Of a stretch of DNA of 64,000 nt, positions 35,227-50,880 are shown in pieces. Origin of the DNA: Atopsyche davidsoni (taxonomy: Eukaryota > Arthropoda > Insecta > Trichoptera > Hydrobiosidae). Where the stretch lies: NCBI GenBank assembly GCA_022113835.1, contig JAILWY010000001.1, positions 14,810,501-14,874,500 on the forward strand. Reading direction: 5' to 3'. Numbering within the stretch: the stretch's first letter is position 1; each line of letters starts with the position of its first letter. A program made the translations under genes and the position numbers. The notes under the pieces were generated by a model. The model made no database searches, was not told where the DNA came from, and worked only from the letters and a program-made list of their open reading frames with translations.

Positions 35227-36275
35227 CTGGATTAGCCGGAACAGCAAACAAGTTGTTAATTTTTTGTTTCAAAATATGAAAGTTACAATTATACTTTAAA
35301 TTAATCACAAAAATTTAATTTTAAAAAAATACTGTACCCAACCCGAATCAGTTTTTCGCTCGTTGATGAAGTTGATTTGTCTTACCTGGAAGAAAGAAAA
35401 AAATATATGTATCATAAAGTGTGTAAGATTTAGATACATTTTTACTAGCAAGTTAACAGGAGTATATTTGGTAATGACAAATTACTGAAATAATATTTTT
35501 TGTAAGAAAATAGCATAACAATGCCCTTCAGAATTTTTCACATTCAATAGGTTTCAAAATTCACTCAAATATTGAGCAAGTAATGTCCTAGTTAGGCTGT
35601 AATACGACTCCGGCCACGCTACGCACGCTACACTATACCATATGCCACGAAGTATCATATCGAATCGTTTCCATAAAACATTACGTACCTGTTAAGTAGC
35701 AAATGTTTCTTTAAAATCAATTTACGAAGAAGAATACAGTAAAGTTCATATCTTGTAGAAATACCAAAAAAATAATATATATTTTTTAATGTTATGAATA
35801 TTAAATACATACAAATATTAAAATAATTTTAAGGAATCGAATGCCATTGAATAAGTATTTTAGAAATAAAAAATTAGGTCTCTACATAGTCTATGTTTTT
35901 TGGCAAGAATGACAGTATGAAAGTCAATCAAATCAAAAGTTGTTATGTGATGGTTGTTTTTGGTTTATTTATCCAGTTAACAGGTTAAATGGTTAACAGG
36001 CTATGTGTCAACATTTAAAAAAATACTAACAAAAGTTTAATATGTTACATAAAATAAAAATGTATGAAATCGTATTTATTATTTATTTATACTATTATTT
36101 TAATTGTATTAAGGCAACACAACCTTTGTACTGTAATAATTATAATTGCTATTTTTTTTAAATATGCTGTTAGATCTTGAACCGAACATTTAACTTTATT
36201 TCTCGCTCTACATATTGCAATTATAAATAATTGTTAGCGATTTATTTTGTATAAAACCACAATATTGTTTTACAG

Positions 36276-36334
36276 ACTGTTTGTGAATCGCGCTGCAGAG
36301 CTTCACATGATATCCACAATCACTCAACACCAAG
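36276..36334 (+). other. candidate short exon with good splice sites
   Basis: A 59-base segment lies between a good acceptor (ATTGTTTTACAG, ending 36275) and a good donor (CCAAG|GTAGGA at 36335). One frame is open through it (A|CTG TTT GTG ...). No homology is recognised and it is on the strand opposite to LMO. It could be part of an antisense or non-coding transcript, or chance. Confidence 0.15.
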
Positions 36335-37493
36335 GTAGGAATCTATAATTTCATTATTTTTCCTCAAAATATATTTTTTCTGCAAATAGATAAAAAATAA
36401 TAATACACCTAAGCATATATGCGATGCGCCACAAATCTGCGTTTTAAACATGTAATTTATGTTTGCAGTTTCTTTATTTATCTAAAAAAAATTAACAGGC
36501 ATTCCCTCGCGGCTAGATCTCTACTGCGCGATCATCAAGCATGACCTTTTGAAATTGAATTGTCGCAAATGCTTGCGCCATGCCGTGACAGCCGGCGGCC
36601 ACTACGTGCCCACGAATTTCACTCGTTTCCAATGATTTCCCTCTTTATCAATGCATTGGCCAATCATCCTTGCGTTCCCGCATTGGCCAACCAGTTTGCA
36701 TCAGCCCAATGGTTAAGGTTGCCGTTTTTTACTTCAAAATAACGATTTCGGCCGTTTGCTCGTTGAGACGATAAGTTGTAAATAATTTCATCTGCGCGAT
36801 CTTGACATATAAATGAATTTAGAAATTTTATATACGTGCTTCAAAAATTATGGTATTATATGAAGACGTGTTTCTCGTTGCACACATTTTAATAGAATTA
36901 AAAAAATATTTTATTTAATTTTAAAATTTATTATTTTTTTGTCTAAACTATAAATAGAGGATAATGTCCGTTAAAATATCATCATTACCTTTAAAAATAA
37001 AAAATAAAATATTGTTTATCTCTTGTTTTTCAATCCCAATTTTATTATTTTTAACGTCGATATCGTTTTTTAATGCTTTCTCATTTATTTATAAGGAATA
37101 CGTTAAAAATATGGTTTAAATATTTACATCTAAAAGTTTTCTGCATCATTAATTACTGTTATTATTATTTTTATTTATCATTTATTTAATTACGAAAAAT
37201 ATTTATATTTTGTTAAAAATTTCTTATTCATAAAATACTGGACATCGAAATAAATGGAAAATTATCAGGAAATACGAATTGTTTTTAATCTTCGAAATCG
37301 ATCTGTTTTCAATTTCACAGCATCGAGTAAATAGCTTTATCGTAATACTTGTAAATCAATTATACAATGATTACAACATTTACAAATTGGCCGACAGCTC
37401 ATTAATCTGAAAAAAACACAACAAACAGCTGAGGCAATCGATATTATGCAATAATCATTAACAAAGAATATTAATTACTTTAATATTATGACC

Positions 37494-37572
37494 ACTTTGT
37501 AGAGAAGTGGTTAAAACTGCTGGTTGTCGACCGCAGGTTTTAAGGTTCTATTGTAGTTCGGACGAAACAGTA
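37494..37572 (+). repeat. tRNA-derived SINE-like remnant
   Basis: AAGTGGTTAAAACTGCTGG resembles an A-box/D-arm, GTTGTCGACCGCAGG an anticodon arm, and AAGGTTCTATTGTAGTTCGG a decayed B-box/T-arm. The same order and tail are seen at 26.0 kb. No functional tRNA fold. Confidence 0.35.
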
Positions 37573-38970
37573 TATTTTTTCAAATTCGTTAATATCGATA
37601 GCAAATGAAAAATCGCATAAAAATAACCCGTTGTATATTCTGCAGACGTATAAAGTCGCAGTTATCTTTAAATGCTTCTTACTACTTGCTAACATGTTTA
37701 CTATCAAACAACTTGCTCATATTAATAAACTTCTCGTTCTTAGGTTATCTGAGTTTGGATATCTCCTGCTAGTGTAATAAAGACGACGTTTTGAATGAAA
37801 TTATTACACTACAAAAATAGTAATGTGATAAACCAAATATGAATACTTAACTACGATACAAACTCTCATAGTTTCTTAGAATCTTATTTTAAATAAACAA
37901 AAAATTGTTTTTACTAAAAATTATTGATTTATGAGGGAATCTTCAATCGAAAACAACCATTGAAAAGCGAAAACGTTAATAAACAAAAAATATCGTAATC
38001 TTCTAGGTATTGTAAATTAAATTAGTCTGTCGTTTACGAAATATTTATATCACCGGGTACTCGATTTTATGAAACCTCTGAAACACTCTGTGAAGCGAAG
38101 ATCGTAAAAAAAATCTGACTTCGTGTAAAAATATATTAAAAACAAGTAGGGACACCCCCTCTCCTTCTAATTAATTAATAAATAACACTGCTAATATATC
38201 TCTCGGTTAATTTACATAGCAACATGGAACGATTCATTACGCTGGCAACTTTCTATTAACTTAAAACTTATTTTACACGCATTATAATATTTACCAAATT
38301 TACGGCCGGCCGCTCGGCGAGCCTACAATAAATTACTACGAAAAAAACACATTCGTCGCGTAATTTATGTCAGAATAAAAAAACAACTCACAAAAATTGG
38401 GGTGACCATCCCTTTGATTAATCGGGGGCTAACTACATCGTTATAAAAATAACTGCGATTTCACAAACATGAATATTTATAATTAATTAACACGGTGAAA
38501 ATATACCGACATGGAAGCCAACTAATCCGACCACAACCTTTGCACAAATTCTTCTCATTACATCGTTAATATTTAATATTGTTTCTGTTATATTTAATTT
38601 AAACTGTCGCATTTCTTTAAAAATAATCTTTTTCATTTTTATACATAGTCACTGTAATCCATAGTTTTATGATTTAAAACATCATCGTAAATAAACTATG
38701 GTTTACCTAAACAAAATAACAGTAGAGCTTAAATGCAAAAACTTTTACAGATACATACTGCCTATGTTAAATTTTAATTGCAAGACATGTGAGATCTATG
38801 GAATATTTTTTTCAATGGCTTGTTTATTTTAAATCCAAAAATAAATAAAAAAATAAGAAAAGAGAAATTTGTCGAATCAAAAGGACCCCTGTTGTAAATG
38901 AAGATAAATAAAAGTGAAAATTTAAAAGTATATGCTCAGATAAGGGAAGAGAAAAGTAGTAAAGCGTCAG

Positions 38971-39457
38971 GAAGCAATCAATTGCAAATATTCAACTAGA
39001 TAATGTAGCGAATGTAGTATTACAAATTAAAACAGTTAGTCGTGGGTATTCAAATGTACATCCAAGAAAAACCGTTGTTAATCCAGAAACAGCTTTTTGA
39101 ACTCTTACTGCATCTTTAAGCTACAGCCAGATCTTACAGCAAAGCTGTTCAGACCCTCAGAGCCGGTTGGCGTTTTTCTGGTACATCAGCAGCCACCGCG
39201 TTTGCTTTGATAATCCAGGAAACAATCAATTGCAAATATTCAACTAGATAATGTAGTATTACAAATTAAAACTGTTAGCCGTGGGTATTTAAATGTACAT
39301 GCAAGAAAAACCGTTGTTAATCCAGAAACAGCTTTTTGAACTCTCACTGCATCTTTAAGCTACCGCCAGATCTTACAGCAAAGCTGTTCAGACCCTCAGA
39401 GCCGGTTGGCGTTTTTCTGGTACATCAGCAGCCATCGCGTTTGCTTTGATAATCCAG
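38971..39457. repeat. tandem duplication of about 245 bases
   Basis: The block from GCAATCAATTGCAAATATTC through GGTACATCAGCAGCCAYCGC to TTGCTTTGATAATCCAG occurs at about 38971-39218 and again at 39219-39457. The copies are nearly identical. The first has 9 extra bases (around GTAGCGAATGTAG) and there are a few substitutions. It is non-coding and not recognised as a transposon. High identity suggests a recent event or an allelic assembly join. Confidence 0.9.
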
Positions 39458-43729
<4,272 letters not shown>

Positions 43730-44271
43730 GGGTGTCCAAAAAGAGTATCGGGTATTTGTTTTAGTGACCTTTTTGATAGTTTATTGCGATATGCTGCGAA
43801 AATTTTTTCAGGAGTTTAAAGGTTTCTACTCAAGAACGCAGTTCCAACAAGACGGGACCACTTGCCATACAGGCAATCATCAATTGAAGCTGTTAACGAA
43901 TTATTTTCTAATAAGGTCATTTCACGTAGAGGTAACATCAACTGGCCTCCCAGAATCCCCAACCTTTGACTATTTCGTATGGGGATACATTAAAAGTAGG
44001 GTTTATGAGAACAATCCGACGAACCTAAAGGAATTGAAACAAAACATCAGGTCAGAAATGGCAGCAATATCGAGGGCTATGCGTCAGCGTGTTATCAGCA
44101 ATCTTTGTTCCAGATTAGAAGAGTGTCACCATCACCATATTGATAACATCATTTTTGTTAAATAATTTTCCATTTTGTATTCTTATAATCGACAGTAAAA
44201 AAAAAATACTTGATTACAAGTAGTTTTTGTTTTACTCAACTAACAAATACCCGATACTCTATTTGGACACC
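43730..44271 (+). mobile_element. TIR transposon of the Tc1/mariner superfamily, about 540 bases
   Basis: The left end GGGTGTCCAAAAAGAGTATC then GGGTATTTGTT is mirrored at the right by AACAAATACCCGATACTC and TATTTGGACACC. The central 18 bases are identical inverted repeats (43743-43760 and 44242-44259). The interior encodes only the C-terminal part of a transposase, so the N-terminus has been deleted. The flanking TA is present on the left; the right flank reads AAT, so the target duplication is not intact. Confidence 0.8.
43780..44164 (+). pseudogene. Tc1/mariner-superfamily transposase, C-terminal part, frameshifted
   Basis: The open frame reads FQQDGTTCHTGNHQLKLL, then after a frame disturbance FDYFVWGYIKSRVYENNPTN and LKELKQNIRSEMAAI, ending at a stop at 44163-44165. 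The missing piece ISRRGNINWPPRIPNL is visible in a neighbouring frame (about 43919-43967), so two compensating frameshifts are present. QDG carries the second acidic residue and FDYFVWG the third. The first catalytic Asp and the DNA-binding domain are absent. No activity is expected. Confidence 0.8.
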
Positions 44272-46051
44272 AATTACATTGCGAATCATGTGATTAGATA
44301 AGTGCTAATATACTGCAAGACTGTCAACTCTGCAAATTCAGTATAAAGAAACGGTAAATAATCTCTATATTCCCGCAAGTGGTTGATCATGAAAGATTTT
44401 AATTGATGCGCACAAGCCTTAACCCCCAAATCCTCCTTTATTAAGGCAAGTGGCTATCGGGCGGGGGCGAAGGAACTTCACCCCCTGCAGTCGGGCCCAT
44501 AAATCACTCAATCGGGGGGAGGGCCGGAGCTTGCAACCCCTGAAGAAAACGACAAACAAGAGTGTGTTGCGTCTAACAGAGCTTTTCACAGGCTTCATAG
44601 ATTTTTAAAAAAAGTTGTTATGCTATTTTACCCACGCTACACTAGCCAAGTATAAAAATATCATAGAATACAATTATTTTTATAAAATTCGTATTTGACC
44701 TGTTAGGTTGGCACACAAAATGTATTTTTTTTTAATATTTTAATATATAAATATATATTTGAGCAATAAAATTAAGATATTATTAAATTTACAGTTCGAT
44801 GCACATAAGAATTTTATTTTTTCGATAGAGAAAAAAAACTCGACCCAATACGTCATCGCGCTGTCTGGCGGTTGCACTGGCGCCCGGCGCGCCCAGAAGG
44901 GCGTAAGCGCCGCGGGCCCGCGCGGGCTGTGAGCGACTGTCGCCCTTATGCCCGGAACCGTAGGGGCCGAATCCGCGCGATGGCGGCCTATCGGATGTGT
45001 GTTTTGATTAAATTGCCGTATAATGTACTTTATACGTTTATCGATAGATGGAAAAAGGGCATTAGTTCATATATTAGCGAAACGGGAGAGGCAGGGCTCA
45101 GTTATATATATATATATTTATTTTTTTAACAAAATATTTAAGTATTAAAAAACATTCCAAAGGTTCAGCGTTCATAATTAAGTTTACTTATCAAAGCATA
45201 TTTAATATGATATACCACGCTTAAAAAAAGTAAGTTTTGGTTTTATGATAATTTTTATGCATTATCAAGTGTTTTTCGGTAATCAATTTATGTAGTAAAA
45301 CTTGCATATAATTTGCTATAGTAGTTCAATTGGTGCTGCAAAATTGTACATAATAAAAAGTGTAAGGTTTTACAATATAAAAAAACCTTTTAGGAATTAC
45401 ATGGCGTGAATAGGATTAAAATCAGCATAAATATTATTTTGAATTTTTCGGTAGTATTTTAAAATATAAAAATAAACAATACGGGTATAGTGCAGTGACA
45501 GCCCCTGTGGAGGTCCGCAGTGGCGGGGTGGGCCTGGGGGGTCCACTTACGTGATCGAATCATCTCCGCCGCCACTGCCCAAGAGGTTGTTGCTTCCACA
45601 TATACCACAAACCAGTAGCGGCTTTTCAAGTATTTTTATTATCAAAAACAAACACCTTCAATATTTGCAAACTTATTATTTAAAAAAAAAAAAAAACTAA
45701 ATATAATCATAATAAATAAATACAATAAAAATAGCATTTTTCACATTGCTTCATGTAATGTATAAAATAAGTTTTTTTTTTTTAAATTTGTGACGTATGA
45801 ATGATCTTAATTTATATAAGAAAAATATTTGACAGACATGATTGCATTGATCTTCCCTTCAGACGAACTCGGCAGTTAAGAGTAGGCTAGGTCGGGTCTA
45901 TACTCAAACTACTCGTACGAGGAGGGTTGTTCCTTCCGCTATCATTTAATTGGATACCACAAGGGGTGGTTGATGGGGGAGAGAAAAATGCTAAAGGGCG
46001 CGAATAACTTACAATCGGGCATCTTTAAGAACTACACCTTACTATATATAT

Positions 46052-46055
<4 letters not shown>

Positions 46056-46097
<42 letters not shown>
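46056..46097. repeat. compound (TA)n(TG)n microsatellite
   Basis: A TA run passing directly into TGTGTGTGTGTGTG, a typical simple repeat without coding content. Confidence 0.9.
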
Positions 46098-48407
46098 CTG
46101 TAAATGTTATATAAAATACCGAATCACAGTTTATTGCATGACGCTGTTGATTTTTTGAGTAACTATGTCAATAACAAAAAAAAACATTTTTTCGATTTCA
46201 ACGATTGAAATATCAACTTTCTTAGATAAAAATTTTCTTATGTATTAAATTACGGAGAAACTATTTTAAAAAAGACATAAATTAGATAAAATAATTTATT
46301 GATAAGTGTGGGTATTTTCACTCCGATGACCTCCGATAACTCCGAAAACCGATGCACTTTCAATACCAAACGTAAATTTTCGACCAAATATAATATTTAG
46401 GAAATGGAAAGGTATTAAATAGTAGCCAGGAACAATAACGCGACCCTAAAATATTTTGAAAAAATATTTTAGTCGACTGAATCTCAAATACGGTTATAAT
46501 TAACATAAATTTTTTTTTTAATTACAAATGTTGTATTGGAGTTTCAATGTTATTTTTAAATGATAGAGAAATAATGCAACTTTTTGGTAGTAACTCGTCT
46601 ATACTCAACAAACAACGATAATGAAAGATAAATATATTTTTTTTAAGCCACCCTATATATGTGCAGGGGCTCAAATTATCTGACGACAGCTGTTTAAATG
46701 CAAATAGCATCGAATTACAAATCTTACCAAAAAAAACAACACTGTTATATTTTTTACTGTGCTCTAATGTTAATTTATTTAACAGAAACGTAATTATGTA
46801 TAAATATGGTTATAAATGTATATTCATAAAAAACAATACACATATTTACGAATTGGTTTTACTTCAATTATTATATGAATATTTTAAAGAAATATTTAAT
46901 TTGGAAACATTGCTTTGGTTGATACTATTTTTGCACAGTATTATTTAAATCACCCCTTTGAAATTTCAATGAGAATAAATTGTTAATAAATTGATACCCC
47001 TACCAAGACAATATTCATATGCGTTTTAAATTTTATAAAATTTCTGATTTATATTTGCTTCATATATATTATATTTATAAGCATGTGACACGTATTCTTT
47101 ATATATTATAGGTTATGTTATGTTTTATTATATAGTATATTTCAACACCATATGCTAATTAATGTCACTACATTTTCACATTGACATTAGAGAGACCTTT
47201 TCATAATCCATTCGCTTATCGATGGCTATTGAATGATGACGTCACGCCCGACATATTCCCTCTTTACGAGACATATTATTATGAATAAAGCTGGCAATCG
47301 ACTGGGAGAGTGTTCGATGTTTCATAGAGACAATGTACCAACTAAAGACGCTATAAACTTTTTAAAAAACCAAGTATAAATTTTTCAGTTAGGTCAAAGA
47401 GAGTTATTACTAGTATTTTATGTGTTTAAACCTTTTTTGTTAAGAATCTACGTCTTAACTAAACTTTCGTTATAAGTTAATTTTATTTTGAAGACTGCTT
47501 CTAGTTCATGGTTAGCTTTATAAATTAAACAATTCATAACGAGCACCATTTCTGCCAGGCAAGTGTTAATTATATGGAATTTCATATTCATACAGAACGG
47601 AGGCTAACATCAAAATTGTCTTGACGCGTAAATCAGCAATTTTTTTTTATTGAGACATTGCCAAATTATTATTGATAATTATAATAATATTTTTAACGTT
47701 TGTCTAGTTTTTTCATAAACTGAAACTTGTAACCACAAAAGAAATAGGAAATGCGCTTCTTGTAAATTTTATTAACTTACTCAATCATGAAGATTTAAAA
47801 AAAATATGTGGTAAGAGTTATTCTGTTACTATTAATCTCACAAATAATAATTATATTTATTACTAAAAAAAATATTTTGTTAATCAAAATAAACGCTTAT
47901 TGATGAAATATATTTTTATATTACTTAATTATTTGCTGTAACTATGAAAGTGTAATAAAAAATACTAAGAAATATTATTAGAAACTTATTTATGAATGAC
48001 TGTTTATCGCATTTCAGTTTTCATAAATCATTTAAAAATATTAAAAAAGTTCGTTGCATTATACACAATTTTTTTTTTAAATATTGACTGTTTTAATATG
48101 CTTACATATAACTGATAAGTTGGTTATCACATTTGTGACATCAGAGCATGGGAGTGTAACCAATGTTTGCGAGTGTAACTTTCAAAAAATAGCAAACTTC
48201 TCGGCCCTTTGTATATTTCCTAACAAGCGAAAAAAAATAAGGTGAAGAATTTTGGCAACAATCTAAAATTTCGCGCTCCGAGGTAAAAACCTGCACGACA
48301 TAAAGGGAGCGTTGAAGGAAATAAATAAACATCAAAAAATGTCATATCCAAAGGCACTTCAAACGACTGCGGAGACAATACAGAAAATGGTCAATGCGAG
48401 AGGGACG

Positions 48408-48450
48408 CGGGGGATGGGGGTGGGGATGGGGATGGGGGATGGGGGTGGAC
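48408..48450 (+). other. G-run cluster, potential G-quadruplex
   Basis: At least seven runs of four or five G separated by one to three bases (pattern GGGGGATGGGGGTGGGGATG and onward). It satisfies the usual four-run G-quadruplex rule several times over on the plus strand. The frame on the minus strand, Pro/His-rich, is an artefact. Confidence 0.85.
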
Positions 48451-49910
48451 GGACGATGCGTTTTTAATAAAACTGAGATATGCTCGGAGATATAAGAATA
48501 TTCCGAGTTGAGCACGCGTACGTATAAAGGTAATAACTTCTTTACAAGTCCAAAGTCCGAGGGATTGAAAAGCAATTTCACTGGCGGACACCCATCCTCC
48601 TTCACGCCAGGCCCGCACTCGACTCTCTTATATTTATTTACTAATATATATTTGCGAAAGCGTTTTTGCATGCGAGAAACTAATCAATAATACCTGTAAT
48701 ATTTTACAGCACAGCCTTCCATATAGCGTGAATATATTTTCAATGAATTTAGGTATTTTACGAACGAACAGAGGAATGTATGATTATAGGTATCGAAGGT
48801 ATCGAAGGTATCGAATTTCATTTAACAGGTGTTTTTTTTAAATATATATACAGTACCAGTGAGGTCTTATCTTTTATAAATAAATAAATAAAATGTAAAA
48901 ATCTAACCTTCCGATAAATTGTATCGATTTCTGTCATCTAACTTTTCCGTATTTTAAAATTGTCGGTTAGTGTATGTACTTTTTTAAAAATATTTGTCGA
49001 AATGCGTTATTGAATGTGTTCGACTGAAATTTTGCTAAAAAATAAGATACGAACGTTTATTGGAGCGATAATATGTGTGACTAACATGTTTTCATTTGTT
49101 ACAAACATAAATCGTAAATAAAATTTAATTACGCAATGTAGTTGTTGTGTGTCATTGATAACGAATGTTATCAAAAAAATTATTTACGTTTCACATCTCT
49201 TCTTCACTTACGTGAAACGTGTTAAAGGTAGAAATAAAATATACAGAATTTATAAAAAAATCTTTAAAGTAACGTTATTTGACTTTATTTAACATATTTT
49301 TAAATCCTTTTTTTGGGTTGCTTTTTTTTAAAGACAATTATAATCTAATCAGTGTTTTGAAAAAAAATCAAGAAAAACATATAAATAATTGTGGAAAATA
49401 ATTGAATACCACAAAACTTGCATCATTATAATACCACAACCTATGTGGGAAAACACTATAAATATTGAAAAAATAATTATAACTGAGTGGGGTTCCATGT
49501 TTCCTTAATATCTTTGTGGTTTTTTTTTAATAGTATATAGTTATATGTAGTTATAGTTTTTTATACCAGTTTCATTCATATTGCACCGATTACTCTTGCG
49601 TTATCTTTAAGATATCGTAAGTAGTTAATTTCAAATTCTTGACATTATTGTAATTATTTTTGTTATTAATTTCATGGTATATGACTCTAAGAAAAATAAC
49701 ATGATTCTGTAATTATTTTTTATTTCATTGACTCTCTGACCTTTTTACAAAATTTATAAACTCCGAATCCAATTAATTGATAATTTTTAGCAATTAAGAT
49801 ATGAAATAGAATATCGCCGTTGGTGTTTTTGGAATAATTAGTTATTTTTACAATTAAACTCACGATTGCCGATTCGATTGCATCAGTCGTTTATACAAAT
49901 TAAGAATAAC

Positions 49911-49931
49911 ATATATATATATATATATATA
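49911..49931. repeat. short TA microsatellite
   Basis: About ten TA units in AT-rich intronic or flanking DNA. Confidence 0.9.
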
Positions 49932-50423
49932 TTACTTGTATGAAATAAATTTTAAAAAATAATCTATTATCCCAAATCATTTTTAAAATTATGAATGTGT
50001 TTCGATTCGATTGGATAATTTGAGTAAGATTAGAGTTCAATGTTTTCGGTTAATTTGATTAAACAATGTGGTCTGGGAACATATCAAATTTTATACTTCC
50101 TTCAGTTCCAAAGATTACCTGTGACTTAGCATTTATTAATGAAAATTAATAAATGATTTTTAACGATTGGAACTTACAGGGACACCCGTGTGTGAATAAA
50201 ATATTATAAAAAATATTAACAATTCTAATTGCTGTAAAATTCCATATACATTTGACAGTTTATTTGGCTTCGCGTCTACGTCATTTATTATTTTTCCTGC
50301 GTTTTATCTTAAAACTAATTTACGCGCGCTCCAATTAAACTAGACGAATAACATATATAATTATTGCGACCACGCACTAATCACTTTTAATTAATTCAAT
50401 ATTCCAGACAAATAGAATAATTA

Positions 50424-50880
50424 CGATACGATTGAAGTCTTAAATAAAAAAATAAATTGGCATTGGCAGAAAAACGGCCAGAATATGCGACCTGGCACGA
50501 GTCTGTAATTTTCCATCATGACAATGCTCGGCCACATGTTGCTAAATCGGTTAAAACCTATTTGGAAAACAGTGGATGGAAAATTCTGCCTCACCCGCCT
50601 TATAGCCCAGACCTTGCCCCTTCCGACTACCACTTATTTCATCCAATGCAGAATGCCCTTTCTGGAATACGCTTCACTTCTGAACAGGGTATCAAAAATG
50701 GGCTTGACTCTTTCTTGGCTTCAAAAGAAGAACAGTTCTTTTGGGATGGAAAGATGGGAAAAATTTGTGGCTAGCGATGGATAATACTTTGAATCGAATA
50801 TATTGTACCAATTTTTTTATAATAAAGCTCCAATTATACGAAAAAATTCAAAAAAATTAATGCGCACACCGTATATAATA
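50424..50880 (+). mobile_element. mariner 3' fragment
   Basis: A 5'-truncated mariner copy. It begins abruptly in AT-rich DNA and contains the C-terminal third of the transposase, then a 3' region AATAAAGCTCCAATTATACG and TTAATGCGCACACCGTATA. That end matches the fragment at 24.2 kb (TTAATGCACAAGTCGTATA). The 5' TIR is missing. Confidence 0.8.
50457..50787 (+). pseudogene. mariner transposase C-terminus (D34D signature)
   Basis: The frame reads LAEKRPEYATWHESVIFHHD, NARPHVAKSVKTYLENSGWK, PHPPYSPDLAPSDYHLF and SEQGIKNGLDSFLASKEEQF. Counting from the Asp in HHDN to the Asp in APSDY gives 34 intervening residues, the mariner spacing. Near the end a small deletion shifts the frame: the expected RWEKFVASDG is found in the adjacent frame. 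The N-terminal helix-turn-helix region and first catalytic Asp are absent. A dead copy. Confidence 0.88.

Larger units (their letters stand above)
35227..38970. other. non-coding stretch
   Basis: Very AT-rich, apart from 36490-36730. Contains the weak exon candidate at 36276-36334 and a SINE-like remnant at 37.5 kb. No gene recognised. Confidence 0.5.
44272..50423. other. non-coding stretch
   Basis: 44865-45000 is strongly GC- and CpG-rich (GCGCCCGGCGCGCCC, GCGCGATGGCGGCC) with a Pho/YY1-like GCCGCCATCGCG on the minus strand. 45495-45590 has inverted CAGTGGCGG/CCGCCACTG ends about 80 bases apart. 48783-48812 has three copies of GGTATCGAA. The rest is very AT-rich and empty to my reading. Confidence 0.45.

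Noticed and set aside
35365..35400. TTTCTTCCAGGTAAGAC on the minus strand, an acceptor abutting a donor
   Set aside because: Zero-length exon; a chance match to both splice consensuses.
48342..48671. 109-codon frame with Pro-His repeats
   Set aside because: Product of the G-run cluster; no protein-like features elsewhere.
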